The translations under genes were made by a program, and so were the position numbers. Positions 11,946-23,684 of a DNA stretch of 64,000 bases are shown here, piece by piece (the first letter of the stretch is position 1; the number at the start of each line of letters is the position of its first letter). Below the pieces are notes generated by a model. That model searched no databases. It was not told where the DNA came from and was given only the letters and a program-made list of their open reading frames with translations. This DNA is from Lytechinus pictus (taxonomy: Eukaryota; Echinodermata; Echinoidea; Temnopleuroida; Toxopneustidae): contig NC_087257.1 of assembly GCF_037042905.1 (NCBI RefSeq), forward strand, positions 16,918,001-16,982,000. The letters are read 5' to 3'.

Positions 11946-12374
11946 AAGCACCCTCACAATGTTTAGGTCCATGCTCCTCACTATCATAATTATATTAAAA
12001 ATAAACGCCTGAAAAAATTCATGAATGTATTACATATACTAGCGACGATGCTGCACTGGTCCCAATTAACCCAAAGCAAATTTGCAGTTGGATGCGTGTA
12101 AACATCTATAATTAGACCACTTTACCACAACGACGCCAAGAATAATTGAAAAGGTGATGGTGCATAATTGATCTACTAATTGACTATGTTGATTCAGAAG
12201 GGGATGATTCCTGAATTAATCGAGCTTTAGAAAATGGGGGGAAAAGTCAGTATTTTCTGGGCTCTAATAACCCCCATAATAACCCTGATTAAAGGTTATC
12301 TATTCTTCTTACTTTTGGTTATGGTAATGGTTTATTGAAAATTAATTCGCAGCCCGAGTCTGAATTGTAGAATC
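11946..12374. other. Intergenic, nothing recognised
   Basis: No repeat boundary, RNA gene or coding exon could be supported here. Confidence 0.45.
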
Positions 12375-12402
12375 TTAAAAAAAAGGTACAAACTCATTAC
12401 GT

Positions 12403-12714
12403 ATGTATGGACATTTATCCTGCACAAAGGTATCACCTTTTACCCGCAGTCTCACCGGCGAAACTGACTCCAGACAGATCAAAGCTGTTAAGTTATTCCC
12501 AATGATCATACTATCGATCGGCGTGGCTTCGGCTTCCAGCGAACTGTATAACGAATTGAATAACTTACCAACATACATCCATAACGCTAACTCACTTGAT
12601 CAATTTGAGATTTTGCTAAAACCCCACTTTCATATTGAGGTTTCCCACTCTGTAAATCGGTTGTTGGTTAGTCTATATGGAAGCGCATCTTTGCTTTTTT
12701 TTAATTCTTCTTAA
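12403..12714 (+). pseudogene. Relic of a LINE ORF2 C-terminus
   Basis: The encoded stretch LYNELNNLPTYIHNANSLDQ followed by a K/H/F-rich end resembles the extreme C-terminus of CR1/Jockey-type ORF2 proteins (pattern WN.LP..I....SL..FK..LK..F). Residues before it do not match a reverse transcriptase, and the usual W of the WN pair is replaced. It is read as a short decayed fragment, not a gene. Confidence 0.5.
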
Positions 12715-12719
12715 TTTGA

Positions 12720-13780
12720 GTATAAGTGATTCATTCATTTATTAACTACACTTTTATTCTTAAAATCCCTGTAATTGATTTATAGTAAAATAATTGTGCG
12801 CTTAGTAACATCTGTTTTAAGTGCATTACAAATGTTATAATCATTATTAACTTCAAAGTGACTTGATTATATTTGTATATCTTTGCACTGGTATAAATCC
12901 AATTATCACATTATATAGAAGAGTGAAGTAACATCCCTCCTGTGCTGTACTATACCAGGAGAGGTTGGAAGATGTTATGTTAGTGCTATAAAATAACAGA
13001 TTACTATGCAGTCAATGTTTCTTGGTTGGCTATTAGGTAATTACGTAATACTAAAAAAGGTCAATGACCCAGAATAATTGACATAAAATTACATTTTAAT
13101 GAGCTGTCTTATGCAATGTACCGGTTTAATGAGCTATTTATATTGGAAACTAGGGCTGTAGTAAGAGTATTAGATATTAATATAACTTTATGGATGTCTA
13201 ATACCTTCATTTTATGGGAATATAATTGACCCGGTAATCAATTTAACGAAACAGAATATTGAGAACAATGCTACTTCTTGATTTCATTTAAACCAGTGTC
13301 TCAATAACTAAACATGATCAGAGTGTTGGCCAGAGGATGTTAAAAAGACTCGTCAGTAAGTTTCGCATATGACTTATTAACGACTGGAACACATGACCTT
13401 GTTCTGGTTATTGTGCGCTAAAGCAGACCCTTAAAACATTTCGATTCCATTAATTTTCTAGATTACATAAAAAGTTGTAACGTTATTTAAGCATCAAGGC
13501 GTGAGAAGAAAGGCAGAAAATGGGTACCAGACGCACGAAATATTTATATAATTATTTGTTGAAAGTAGCTTTATTGTGAACACAAATATTTTAAATAGCC
13601 GAATGCACAAAATTCAGCATGTGTCAAAATCTTATTGGGTAATTATATTAGATTCAATCTCGCTTTGGTCAAGCACCAAACAAATTTTTTTGAGCTACAG
13701 AGAGTGGAGCAGGGTTCGATTATCCCCTATTATATTCTAAGAGGCGGGGAGCTTGGAGATCAATTAAAGGAAACAGTGGG
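12720..13780. other. Intergenic, nothing recognised
   Basis: AT-rich DNA with no supportable gene or repeat boundary. A hairpin-like pair, GGAGAGGTTGG and similar, is too weak to call. Confidence 0.4.
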
Positions 13781-14129
13781 AATCTGTGCATACAATAGCA
13801 CTGTATGCATAATCAAGACTTCCTCTTATTTAATGATTGAGTTAAAAAAAAAAACTGGCGTAGCTTTTAGGTCATATTGCACCTCTACTCTGCCCACAAT
13901 CGCGTGAACACACACACACACGAACACCCTCGCAAACGAGTGTCCTATAAGCTAGCACATACACGAAAACACCCTCATATATGTACACACATGTATACAC
14001 ACTCACCCCCTCACACACACTGATAACACTTTTTTCCATTCGCATACCCACACAAACAAATTTTTATACGACACAAAATCTCGCTTATAGCATCAACAAA
14101 ATATTTGCTGATGTCAAACTCTCATGGGG

Positions 14130-14287
14130 GTGTTTCATAAAGCAATTCGTAATAAGTTAAGAGCGACTTTCAGAAACGACTGGTAAACCATCGCCAATGA
14201 AATTTTGGTGTATACAATTTATCACAAAAAAGGACCACCAGTCGTTCTTCAAGTCGCTCTTAAATTACGAACAGCTTTATGAAACAC
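14130..14287. repeat. MITE with GTGTTTCATAAAGC ends
   Basis: Left GTGTTTCATAAAGC, right GCTTTATGAAACAC; inner arms AGAGCGACTT and AAGTCGCTCT also pair. 158 bp, non-coding. Confidence 0.8.
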
Positions 14288-14931
14288 TCACATGTATATA
14301 CATGTGTACACATGGAGTCTCACAGACTAACATGTACACATCACAATCACATTATCACCCTTCTACACATATACATTTTACACATTAACACACACAAGTT
14401 TCTTGAGCAGGCTTAGAATCTTACACTCGCGTGATCACTACAAAACCCCACACACATACACGCAATCACCCCCACGTTAATTTATGGTGGAAACCGATGA
14501 CGTTTTTTGCTAATGCGTCTAACCGAGGACTTTTGTATAAGTATGAAAGTGGTTGACCTAGAATTTTACTATTCAATCGAGGACATGTGTGAGTTTTTAA
14601 TCGAGGACTTTACGACCCCATTTATGCAAAAGAAACGGTCTGGGGCCATTTGCATGGTCCGCAAACCATGTAAGCACACATGAGAACACCCACATAATAT
14701 ACTCACATTTATACACTCTCAAAGTGGAAAACTGAGCATACAATAGCACTGTAGGCCTAATCAATATAATTATCCTCTTATTTAATAACGATTGAGTTAA
14801 AAAAAAGAAAAAAAAGAACTGACACAGGTTTAGGTCATATTGCACCTCTATTCTGCCTACAATCGCGTGAATACACACACACGACTTTACGCTCCCATTT
14901 ATGCAAAAGAAACGATCTGGGGCCATTTGCA

Positions 14932-15173
14932 CACTGCAAAAACTCCGGTGTTGATTTAACACCAGCCCGGAATCTATATATGTCCACACCAGAGTAGTAT
15001 TGAAACAACACGAGTTTGGAATCAAACTGATGCTGTTTTAATACTAATTGGTGTTGTATAAACACCTGTCTGGTGTTAGACCAAACGAAACTGGTGTTGT
15101 TTAACACTTCTCTGGTGTAGACATATATAGATTCCGGGCTGGTGTTAAATCAACACCAGAGTCTTTGCAGTAC
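14932..15173. repeat. Full-length MITE, family A, with paralogous empty site
   Basis: Ends CACTGCAAAAACTCCGGTGT... and ...GGTGTTAAATCAACACCAGA followed by CTTTGCAGTA pair over more than 50 bp, including TAGATTCCGGGCTGG. Host sequence GGCCATTTGCA/CATGGTCCGC is split by the element, while the paralogous copy at 14640-14665 is uninterrupted. Comparing the two sites suggests duplication of only CA at insertion. A short deletion derivative is at 61-142. Confidence 0.85.
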
Positions 15174-15846
15174 ATGGTCCGCAAACCATGTAAGCACACA
15201 TGAGAACATCCACATAATATACTCACATTTAAACACACTCACCCCCTGCCAAACACCGATAGTACTCTTTCTCCCATTCGCATACCCACACACGCATTTG
15301 TTAGAAAATCATTTTGCCACTACGCACAACCGATGACCTTTTTTGGCAATGCGGATGTGGTTGACCTCGGATTATGTAGAATTTTACTATACAACCGAGG
15401 ACATAAATTTGTTTGAGGACTCTACGACCATGTCTATGCAAAAGAATACGATCATAGGCCATTAGCATGGTCCGCGAACTGTGCAAGGATATGTCCTGTT
15501 GTGTCCTCGTTTTGATTTGAGGTTGTGTGTTTGTCCACGGTTGCCATTGTGGGTATGTGCACATACGCACAGATCACACCACTCAATACACACATATCAC
15601 ACTGCTAAGCGCACAAAAATCGTCGAGGTCCAATTCGCGGTTTCGTCACTAATACCGCGTCATAACCCGCAATTCTCAAAAAGTTATAAAGATTAATAAA
15701 CTAAATCTTGCGACCATGACTTATATGAATATGTATAAGTGAGTATCTGTCATAATATCTTGTATCTGTATGATTGTGAGATATCTTTAAAGTGACTTTC
15801 TATATGTTGTTTTTACAGAATGTATTAATTACGAGCAAGAGCAGCC

Positions 15847-16845
15847 ATGAATAACACGAGCTTTTCTGCCGAGATCGAGTGGGGTTGGGCCCCCTTCACT
15901 TGGGGATGGTGGGTCGTCACACAACTTGCGTTTTCCGTCATGGGCATTGTCGGCAACATTCTCGTCATCATCGTCGTAATCCACCGAAGAAAAACTAGAT
16001 TCGCAACCGATGTTCTCATCGGAAACCTGGCATTTGCCGACTTCTTCACTTCTTTGTGGATGATACCCCGACCCCGGAGCGATTTGATACCGGATAACTG
16101 GAAAGGAATGCTATACTGCCGGATCGAGTATTCGAATGTCTTCATGTGGATATCCACAGTTGCATCGGTGTTTATACTCACGGTTATATCCGTGGAACGG
16201 TTAGTTGCTGTCAAGTATCCGCTGAAATTCAAGTTGATTTTCTCAGTGCAGCGATCACTTTGGCTCGTTGTTTTTTCATGGATTGGAGCCGCCGTATTGA
16301 ATACGTATACCCTGGCAATATCTAAATATGATAATGAAAACCACATGTGCAAGACTGAGTTGATTGGAAATGGAGGACATTTGGCGACCGGAACCCTGCT
16401 GTTTCTGTTCAAATACGTGATTCCGATTGCTGTCATGATCGGCAGCCATCTTGCCATCATCCGGGAACTTCGAGCAGACGCGCGCAGTTTTGAAGCGGAC
16501 GGGCCCACTGCGTTTGAAAAACCCACACAGCATATTTCGCAGACAATACGCAAGATGACGCGCACTGTACTAATCGTCGTCATGGTATTTATCGTCTGTT
16601 GGTCTCCGGATCAAATATGTTTCTTTCTCTTCAATCTAAATGTGTACCCGACGTACATGTACTCGGATATTTACCGGGTATTTGTCTGCCTCGGTTTTCT
16701 TAATTCTTGTTCGAATCCGTTAATATATTCTGTCAGGAACGAGAAATTTCGCAAAGACCTTTTTATCGTTCTGTGTATTTCAAAGCACAGAGAAAAGGAG
16801 TCTAACTTGTATTTCAAAACAATATCTGGCCAAATTAATGAGTGA
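15847..16845 (+). CDS. Rhodopsin-family GPCR 1, single coding exon
   Basis: A 332-residue class A receptor, presumably acting at the plasma membrane through G proteins; ligand unknown. The N-terminus is short with overlapping sequons at N2 and N3, then the motif EWGWAPFTWGWW (11-22). TM1 about 22-46 with GN at 36-37; TM2 55-77 with LAFAD (D65); TM3 91-117 starting at C91 and ending ERL (117-119) instead of DRY; TM4 136-158; ECL2 cysteine C168; TM5 180-206 with P193; TM6 238-262 with CWSPD (251-255), so the CWxP proline is kept; TM7 275-296 with NPLIY (290-294); then helix 8. The start at 15847 gives a normal N-terminus. A candidate 3' splice site, TTTTTACAG ending 15818, lies 28 bp upstream, and GTGAGT at 15739 would give an 80-bp 5'UTR intron. 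It is more diverged than receptors 2 and 3. A long antisense frame over it is a shadow. Confidence 0.93.
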   Translation: MNNTSFSAEIEWGWAPFTWGWWVVTQLAFSVMGIVGNILVIIVVIHRRKTRFATDVLIGNLAFADFFTSLWMIPRPRSDLIPDNWKGMLYCRIEYSNVFMWISTVASVFILTVISVERLVAVKYPLKFKLIFSVQRSLWLVVFSWIGAAVLNTYTLAISKYDNENHMCKTELIGNGGHLATGTLLFLFKYVIPIAVMIGSHLAIIRELRADARSFEADGPTAFEKPTQHISQTIRKMTRTVLIVVMVFIVCWSPDQICFFLFNLNVYPTYMYSDIYRVFVCLGFLNSCSNPLIYSVRNEKFRKDLFIVLCISKHREKESNLYFKTISGQINE

Positions 16846-17250
16846 CATAATCATTTGGGTTTATAGTAGCAACAAGGTCGGAAAGAAAATTGTCAGTTAC
16901 CATTGGAAGAAAGCTCATGGGTTCGATTGCGCATCTGAATCCTGTCCTTTAGAGAACCTCTTATGGACGAACAAAAAAGTTTATTAAATACACATTTTCA
17001 AACTTATTTGGGAATACATTACATATTCGATACTAATGAGTAACAAATGTTGCTGAATCTTGATATCCAGGGTTCGATCGGAATACTTGCAACCTGAATG
17101 TTGAAAGCATTGTTCAATCCTCTACAAGATCGTACTATGCATATTTTATCCATCCAGTGACGACACCTGCATTGTGACCAGGGTAGGGGACGGGAGAAAA
17201 ATGCCCCCCCCCTAAACAGATTTAAAATGAACTTTCTTCCTACTTGTCAG
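16846..17250. other. 3' flank of receptor 1
   Basis: Probable 3'UTR followed by intergenic DNA. No canonical AATAAA appears within 400 bp of the stop; the first, at 17280, lies inside the next repeat, so the true 3' end is not clear. Confidence 0.4.
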
Positions 17251-17251
17251 G

Positions 17252-17488
17252 CCGTACACTCTACATTCCATGGATTTAGAATAAATCCAAATCGGATAGT
17301 GACCAGCCGAATGTTGGATTTATTTTAAATCTATAGGATTAATTTTTAAATCTCAAAAGATTTAAATTCAAATCTTTTAGATTTATATTTTAATCTACAA
17401 GGTTTAAAACTAAATCTATTATTCGGCTGGTCACTCTTCACAGCCGATCTGGATTTACTTTATATCCTTGGAATTTAGCGTGTAACGG
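17252..17488. repeat. Palindromic MITE with internal AAATCT/AGATTT array
   Basis: Outer arms CCGTACACTCTACATTCCAT and ATTTAGCGTGTAACGG, then AGTGACCAGCCGAAT against ATTCGGCTGGTCACT, make one large imperfect hairpin of 237 bp. The centre consists of repeated short AAATCT...AGATTT and AATCT...GGATT palindromes. Confidence 0.78.
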
Positions 17489-18050
17489 TTAAAATAGAGA
17501 GGGGGTAACAATAAGATTATGTAATGATGAAATAACAACTCTAAATAATAAGAATTATCATTATTGTCATTGTTGCTTTTGTTCTTTACTGATCAATATT
17601 GAGGCCCTACTGTAGTTTCACGAGCACTGACAAAGTCCCAAATATGCACGACATGATTCACATAACCCCTATAGAGATGTAATTCCTTTGGCACTATAAG
17701 AGTTAAAGCTCCTTTACCAACCGCAGAACCAAACCAACTTTTTTGCTGCTTTTTTGAAGGTCAATTTGTTCTCTCGTCATATTTATGGGAGCATCTTGAA
17801 ATTCATAATTACAAGGGCAGGGGTGAATTCGAGCGCTGTTTTTTCTTCTATATTATTTATTATAACCTGCAGTAATTTGGAAGTAGGTGAATATAAATGA
17901 ATTATTTTGATTAAAGAATCATCAATCAGTTTGAAGTCAATTTCAGAGATGTGACTGCGTGGCAAACTTGAATCCAGCAAGTTGTAATCTAATTGAACCG
18001 GGTTGGTCACATAATTCTAATCAATGGGTGACTAGAAGTAGGTGCCGAGT

Positions 18051-18454
18051 GCGGGGCTTCCGGCGACGCAGGTGTATGGCAAGCCTCTAACATTTATTTC
18101 ATTTCTAGATATTAAGAAATTGAATTCTTGATATTATGAAGTGTACTTTTTTAATATTTCTTGAGATTTGAAGAAATTACTTCTTGATATAAAAAAAATC
18201 AATTCAGAGCCCCGTTGCATAAAAGTTATCAATATAGTAACTTTGCCACCCAATGATAACGTGCATGGAATCCTTGATTCTGATTGGCAGATGGTCATCG
18301 TTACCATGATATTTACAATTGGATGGCAAAGTTACCATAATAGTATCTTTTATGCAACGGGACCTAGATATCAAGAAATGGAATTCCTGGTATCAAGGAA
18401 TAGCAATGAATGTTAAAAAGGCTTGCCATACGCCCTCGTCGCTAAAAGCCCTGA
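18051..18454. repeat. Outer inverted-repeat element, interrupted by a second MITE
   Basis: The left arm GTATGGCAAGCCTCTAACAT...GATATTAAGAAATTGAATTC (about 18051-18180) is inverted on the right as GGAATTCCTGG...GGCTTGCCATACGCC (18362-18454). The arms are over 90 bp, about 80% similar by eye. The MITE 18211-18361 sits between them. Confidence 0.7.
18211..18361. repeat. Nested MITE with CCCGTTGCATAAAAG ends
   Basis: The ends CCCGTTGCATAAAAG and CTTTTATGCAACGGG are exact inverses; AGTAACTTTGCCACCCAAT and ATTGGATGGCAAAGTTACC form the inner arms. 151 bp, nested in the inverted repeat 18051-18454. Confidence 0.85.
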
Positions 18455-19117
18455 GCGAACACTCGCTATTAATTACCGGGATTAATTATTGTTCATTTCG
18501 GCAACGTGAATCAGGCTGTCTATACACCAGGGATGGATTTAGGATTAAACCTGGGACGGGAGAGCCGTGGTGTACAAGACGGATTTCACAAAAAAAAATT
18601 GTCTGGAGGCATGGCCCTTTCAGCCAACATCAACTTCAGCACCAAACTTAGAACACTCAATGGCGCATCAGGTCGAGGTATGAAAATAGCGCCATCGTAC
18701 GATAATACTAGTAATGCCATACCACAGGAGGGAGAGGGGGGGGGGGGGGGGATGGCCCTGGGAAACGGGGGTGCTAGCCTGCTAGGGATGCTGCATGTGT
18801 TATTCAGCAACCCTGAAATTCTGGTAGGTGTGGCAAAATGGAGAAATGTAAATAAAATGGCCTTCCTGTGGTAGGGAAACGCTTCTTTTTTTTTTCCTTA
18901 TCAAATTCATCGGGGCCAAAATGAGACCTTCGTTTTTTTGTGTTTTTTTTCCTTGTCAAATTTACACCAGCACCCCCAGTAACAAAAATCGTTCCCAGGG
19001 CCCAGTAATGGCTCGACATCCATAACCCTTTGATTCTTGAATTAATACCCCCGCCAAAATAAGATAGAAAATTAATTAGAAAAGGCCCCCAAAAATGGAA
19101 GAACAAAGAAGAGTGCA

Positions 19118-21473
19118 TTAGCGGATCCAGGGGGGACCCGAGGGCCCCCCCCCCCATTGGCGGAGCAAAACAAAAGGGGGAAAGAAAGAAAGAGGGAAAA
19201 AAGAGGAAAGAAAGGAGGAAAAAAGAAGAAAAAAAGAAGAAGGAGACGAGTGAATGAAATAAGGTAAGATGAAGACTTAAATATGATTTAAAAATATATT
19301 TCATGTCACTTTATTAAATTTTCGCTCGCGCTTCGTGCTCGCATAGCCTGTTCAATGAGTTACATATCTTGCTCAATAGGCTGATATGTATATAGCTTAA
19401 AATATCAAGTTTTAGGGTCAATATATAAAACATATTTCAGCTCGGACAACGAGGTTTTATTATTTTGTTTGATTTACAAATTGATTTTTTTTAAATGCTC
19501 TGTAAAATGTCCGTTTTATGGTGTGAATATAATTTGCAGCTTTTTACGCTGTGCACTCGCATTATTTGATTTGCCAAGTGGGCCTACATATTGTCTTTGT
19601 TTATTCCATAAGATTCTTTATATATTAATTCTGTAACAAACTACTTAAAATCCCCCTTTTATGACTGTTTATAAAAAAATTCGTCTCGCGATTTGCGATC
19701 GCAATAATAGTTAAAAATATATAAACTCAAAATACTATTCATGATTACAAAAGTGCTTAAATGTCCAGTTTTCAGGCCTCAAATGTCAACAAATTTCACT
19801 AACTCATTATAGGCTTGTTACATTAATAAATATGATAACATTTTCATGAATTCCTAATAACTAAATTGTCCCTTTTTCAGAAAGGAATATCGACAAGTTT
19901 CATATCGCGCTTAGGAAGAGGAGTAGGATGATAGTCATCATTTTCATATGATTACAAAATGTCCTTAGGCCTAGAATGTCAAGGTCCTATGTCAAAATAA
20001 TGAAAAAAATATCAGCTTGCGCTTCGCACTCGCATCATTTATTAAGTGCTATCCACATACACTTCACTTATATTTTGTTATATTATGTTATCTTATCCAT
20101 GTTTTATTATTTTGTTCTTATATCACATTTTAAATCTTTTTTTAAACGTTACATAAATCTATTAATGTTATCTATGTCCTTTTCTATGGTAATTTACATT
20201 GATTTATTTTTCCGATTGTTAAACTTATGTTTTTATCTTCAGTTGATGCTATTTTATATTATTGGGATCCAAACTTGTACGGGTTTTTCAAACCTTTTTT
20301 TGTATCCCTTGACATGTTTTACTCTGTATGTTTTACTTGTCTAAATAAATACAAATACTTCACAATTTCCCTACATAGTGCTTTAGATATTGCTTAAATT
20401 CACCCTTTTCATACCGGAATATCAGATATTTTCCGCTCGCGCTTCGCGCTCGCATTATTGATTTTCATGATAAAAAATGAAATGTATTCAGAATTCCCAG
20501 ATTCTGTTTATTGAGATACGCAGCTTGATATTTATTAAAACGTGCTAAAATTATCCAGTTGCGCTCGCATTATTAATGTAGGAAGATACCAAATTACCCA
20601 TCCTTTTTCATGATTGACAAAACATGAATAGAGTGTCCCATTTTTAGGTCTGAAATCTTAATTATTTTCCGCTTGCGCTTCGCGCTCGCATCAATTGTTT
20701 AGCTTTATACCTATACCGCTCATTTCAAAAGTGCTTAGAATGTCAATTTTTTAGGTCGGAACGTCAAAACATTTTCAGTTCGCGCTTCGCGCTCGCATTA
20801 TCTAAAAGTCGAAATATGTATCGTTTTAATGGCTAACTGCAAATCGTCCTTAACAGGGCCCTTTTCGATCAAGCCAGAACTCATATTAAAAATGTCTGCT
20901 CGCGCGAAGCAGTGATTATCTAGTTACATACGCATCTTGTTCAGGTTCACAAACATTGTCCAGAATATTCAATTTTCAGGACAAAATATATGAAATTCCA
21001 AAAAATTTCAGCTCGCGCTTCGCGCTCGCACTATTTAAATAGGGCTTATGAGATTATTACATTTTTAATGTTGTTTTATAAGAATAAAGCTAAGAAATTA
21101 CTGTTAGGACATCGGCGTTTTGCCCCCCCCCCCCGCCAATATTTCACGACCAAGAAAATGGGGAGACAAGAAAAGGGATAAGTGTGAATTATAGCCCTAT
21201 AATTTTTCAAATGTTATGTCAAAATCTATCACAAACTTTGATTTTTTATATTAAAATGTCAAAATTTTTGCTCGCTCGCTTCGCTCGCTTGCAACTTCTT
21301 AATTTTGCGCGATATGCCGTATCAACCCCCCTCAAAATGTTTGGCTCATTACGCCACTGAGACAACCCCTTCAAAGAAACAAACAAAAATCAACTTTGAG
21401 CGGCCGATCAGGGAAAATATGGGTGAAAAAAATTAGGGCCCCCTCCTATTGGCGGGAGCTAGATCCGCCCCTG
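19118..21473. mobile_element. hAT-like composite filled with GCGCTTCGCGCTCGC units
   Basis: The right end GATCCGCCCCTG (inverse CAGGGGCGGATC) pairs with the left GCGGATCCAGG at 19120-19131. Next to the termini lie GGGCCCCCCCC/ATTGGCGG on the left and GGGCCCCCTCCTATTGGCGG on the right. The flanks share only GAGTG, so a full 8-bp duplication is not clear. The interior repeats a CGCTCGCGCTTCGCGCTCGC core near 19322, 20432, 20668, 20775 and 21008. A second hAT right end, TTACGCCACTG, at 21349-21359 suggests nesting. No transposase. Confidence 0.65.
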
Positions 21474-21481
21474 GAGTGTTA

Positions 21482-22052
21482 ACATGAGACGGTCTGACCG
21501 TGGAATACTTCTAGACCTACTCTATTACTTCATTGTAAATAAATAGGCTCCAACTTTAGGTCGTCTTTTTTCCTTCAAGTACTTTACCCCCCTCCCTTTA
21601 TGGCTCCATCCAACATGCAGATTTTTTTAATTTTCTTTTTGCAAAATTTAGCTACAAACAAAACCTACATGAATTTTATTTATTTCATTTCGTGTACGTG
21701 CCGTTTTATGTGTCTATTTCAATTTCCTTTGCAAAAATGAAATCAATATTGTATTACTGATATCATCTATTGGTATGAAACCGCCAAAACTACTTTTAAT
21801 ACACTTTGCTGGTACCGTGATCTGTACTGTACATATCCCTTGTTGTTTTACGTATTATATCCAAGGTCAAAAGTTTTTTTGTAAATGATGTTTCTTCACT
21901 GATGGTTTATTTATTTATGATACAGTTTTGTTAAAATATATTTAGAAAATAATACATCAAACATGTTGTGAAGCGAAAATAAATAATGTCAAACGGTGGG
22001 TTTTTCCAATCACATTGGATTTGTTTTGATGTATTTAATGTACTAGTTATAC
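21482..22052. other. Intergenic, nothing recognised
   Basis: AT-rich sequence between the hAT-like composite and the R2 MITEs. No gene, splice pair or repeat boundary supported. Confidence 0.45.
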
Positions 22053-22655
22053 TTAAAGGACAAGTCCACCCTAACAAAAAAGTTGATTTGAATAAAAAGA
22101 AAAAAAATCCAACAAGCATAACGCTGGCATCAAAATCGGATGTAAAATAAGAAAGTCATGATATTTTAAAGTTTCGCTTAATTTCACAAAACAGTTATAT
22201 GCATATCCTGGTCGGTATGCAAATGAGGAGATTGACGACGTTATCCACTCACTATTTCTTTTGTATTTTATTACATGAAATATGAAATATTTTAATTTTC
22301 TTCTCATTTTCAGGTGAAAGAACGATTAATTCCTCCCTGAACATGTGGAATGAGCATTGTTTGATATTATATGTTTCAGTCAAGTTGGTCCTTATTGTCA
22401 AATCTGTAAAAAATGAAATATTGTATAATTCAAACAGTAAAAAAAAAGAAATAGTGAGTGAGGGACATCATCGACTGTCTCATTTACATGTCACTGAATT
22501 GTGCATATCACTGTTTTGTGAAAAATAAGCGAAACTTTAAAATGTGACAACTTTCTTATTTTACGTCCAATTTTAATGAATTTTTCAGTGTTATGTTAGT
22601 TTATTTTCTCTATTTATTCAAGTCAACATTTCTATTGGATGGACTTGACCTTTAA
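22053..22655. repeat. TTAA-bounded MITE, family R2, copy 2
   Basis: Begins TTAAAGGACAAGTCCACCCT and ends TGGATGGACTTGACCTTTAA. Arms of over 100 bp pair, including AAAATCGGATGTAAAATAAG on the left. About 600 bp, non-coding; short frames inside are chance. Confidence 0.83.
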
Positions 22656-22845
22656 AGGTCAAGTCCACCCCAGAAAAATGTTGAAAAATGTGAATATAAC
22701 TGTTTTGTGAAATTAGGCGACACTTTAAAATGTCATAACTTTCTTATTTTACATCCGATTTTGATGAAATTTTCAGTGTAATGCTTGTTGGATTTTTCTC
22801 TTTTTATTCAAATCAACTTTTTGTTGGGGTGGACTTGTCCTTTAA
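22652..22845. repeat. Truncated R2 MITE joined to copy 2
   Basis: Starts TTAAAGGTCAAGTCCACCCC immediately at the end of the previous copy and ends GGGGTGGACTTGTCCTTTAA. Most of the left arm and centre are missing. The two elements share the TTAA at 22652-22655. Confidence 0.78.
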
Positions 22846-23063
22846 TAACGTGCTTTATACTGTATTTTGTTAACATTTCACGTCAAATTAAATCGCATCG
22901 CTTAAAATGCTTTCGAAACCAACGTTCATTATTTTGATTACCGGTTCCATCGATAAGGATTGGTCAAAATAACAAATTTGTTGTGAACATGACTGTGTCC
23001 AAGAATTTCATTGTCAAAATTAATACCACCATTGGTTATAATCTACAAACTTTTGGGCTGATA

Positions 23064-23157
23064 TCCACCTTCATTTTTCTCACAAATATTCACTAACGGT
23101 TCGATTAATTTCCACCTTTATTATTCTCACAAACATTCACTAACGGTTCGATTATTT
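23064..23157. repeat. 47-bp tandem duplication
   Basis: Two copies of a unit ending CACTAACGGTTCGATTA, offset 47 bp, differing at a few positions (AATATTCAC versus AACATTCAC). Confidence 0.8.
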
Positions 23158-23417
23158 TGATCACTCCTTTTTAAGAGCGTTAGTCCTTATATGTGGGCGT
23201 GTGTGCGGAAGGGTCGGTAGGTGAGGGTGTGTGTGTGTTTGCAAGAACTTGATGTATCATGAATATGTCTGACTGTGAAAATCTGATCACACTCCGATAA
23301 ATGTTGTATTATTATTTTTGGCGAAAATACAAATGAACATTTGAAATGAAGGTTCGTGGTGCATTGGGGTGAGAATGTATTTCGGAGAGAAGAGAACAGA
23401 GGTGGTATTAAACGAGA

Positions 23418-23448
23418 GAGAGAGAGAGAGAGGGGGGGGGGGGTCATA
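23418..23448. repeat. (GA)n-(G)n simple repeat
   Basis: GAGAGAGA run followed by an uninterrupted G run. No other function seen. Confidence 0.85.
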
Positions 23449-23684
23449 AACTGACACATTTTTTTGTTCAAAGTCAACAGTATTATCGAAGCGAGACTTT
23501 TTTGCCGAGATTGATTTAAAGCGTACTAAACAAAAGTTCTCTTTGAAAATCAGACTAGAAAAATTGCTAAGCTGAAAGCATAAGTGCTCCACCGTTGCTT
23601 CATTTACGGTTATTTTTTTTTAAATATCCTATGATATATTTTTTTTCTGGAACGCTGAAAACAAGAAAAACAATGTATCGGTAG

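Larger units (their letters stand above)
13790..15480. repeat. Locally duplicated CA-rich region
   Basis: Blocks recur two or three times: ACAATAGCACTGTA...TTAGGTCATATTGCACCTCTA...CAATCGCGTGAA at 13790 and 14740; GGGGCCATTTGCATGGTCCG (14640), with a split version at 14920/15173 and a diverged one at 15458; CCATTCGCATACCCACACA at 14037 and 15275. CA microsatellite runs separate them. This looks like several rounds of local duplication upstream of receptor 1. Confidence 0.7.

Noticed and set aside
14597..15025. 142-codon minus-strand frame
   Set aside because: It runs through duplicated CA-rich DNA and into a MITE; the repeated peptide segments mirror the DNA duplication.
15825..16583. 252-codon open frame antisense to receptor 1
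   Set aside because: It lies entirely opposite a clear receptor gene, has no recognisable domain, and is explained by codon structure of the sense gene.
18804..19304. 166-codon frame rich in Phe/Ser/Pro
   Set aside because: It crosses the left end of a hAT-like element and A/G-rich runs; no recognisable domain.
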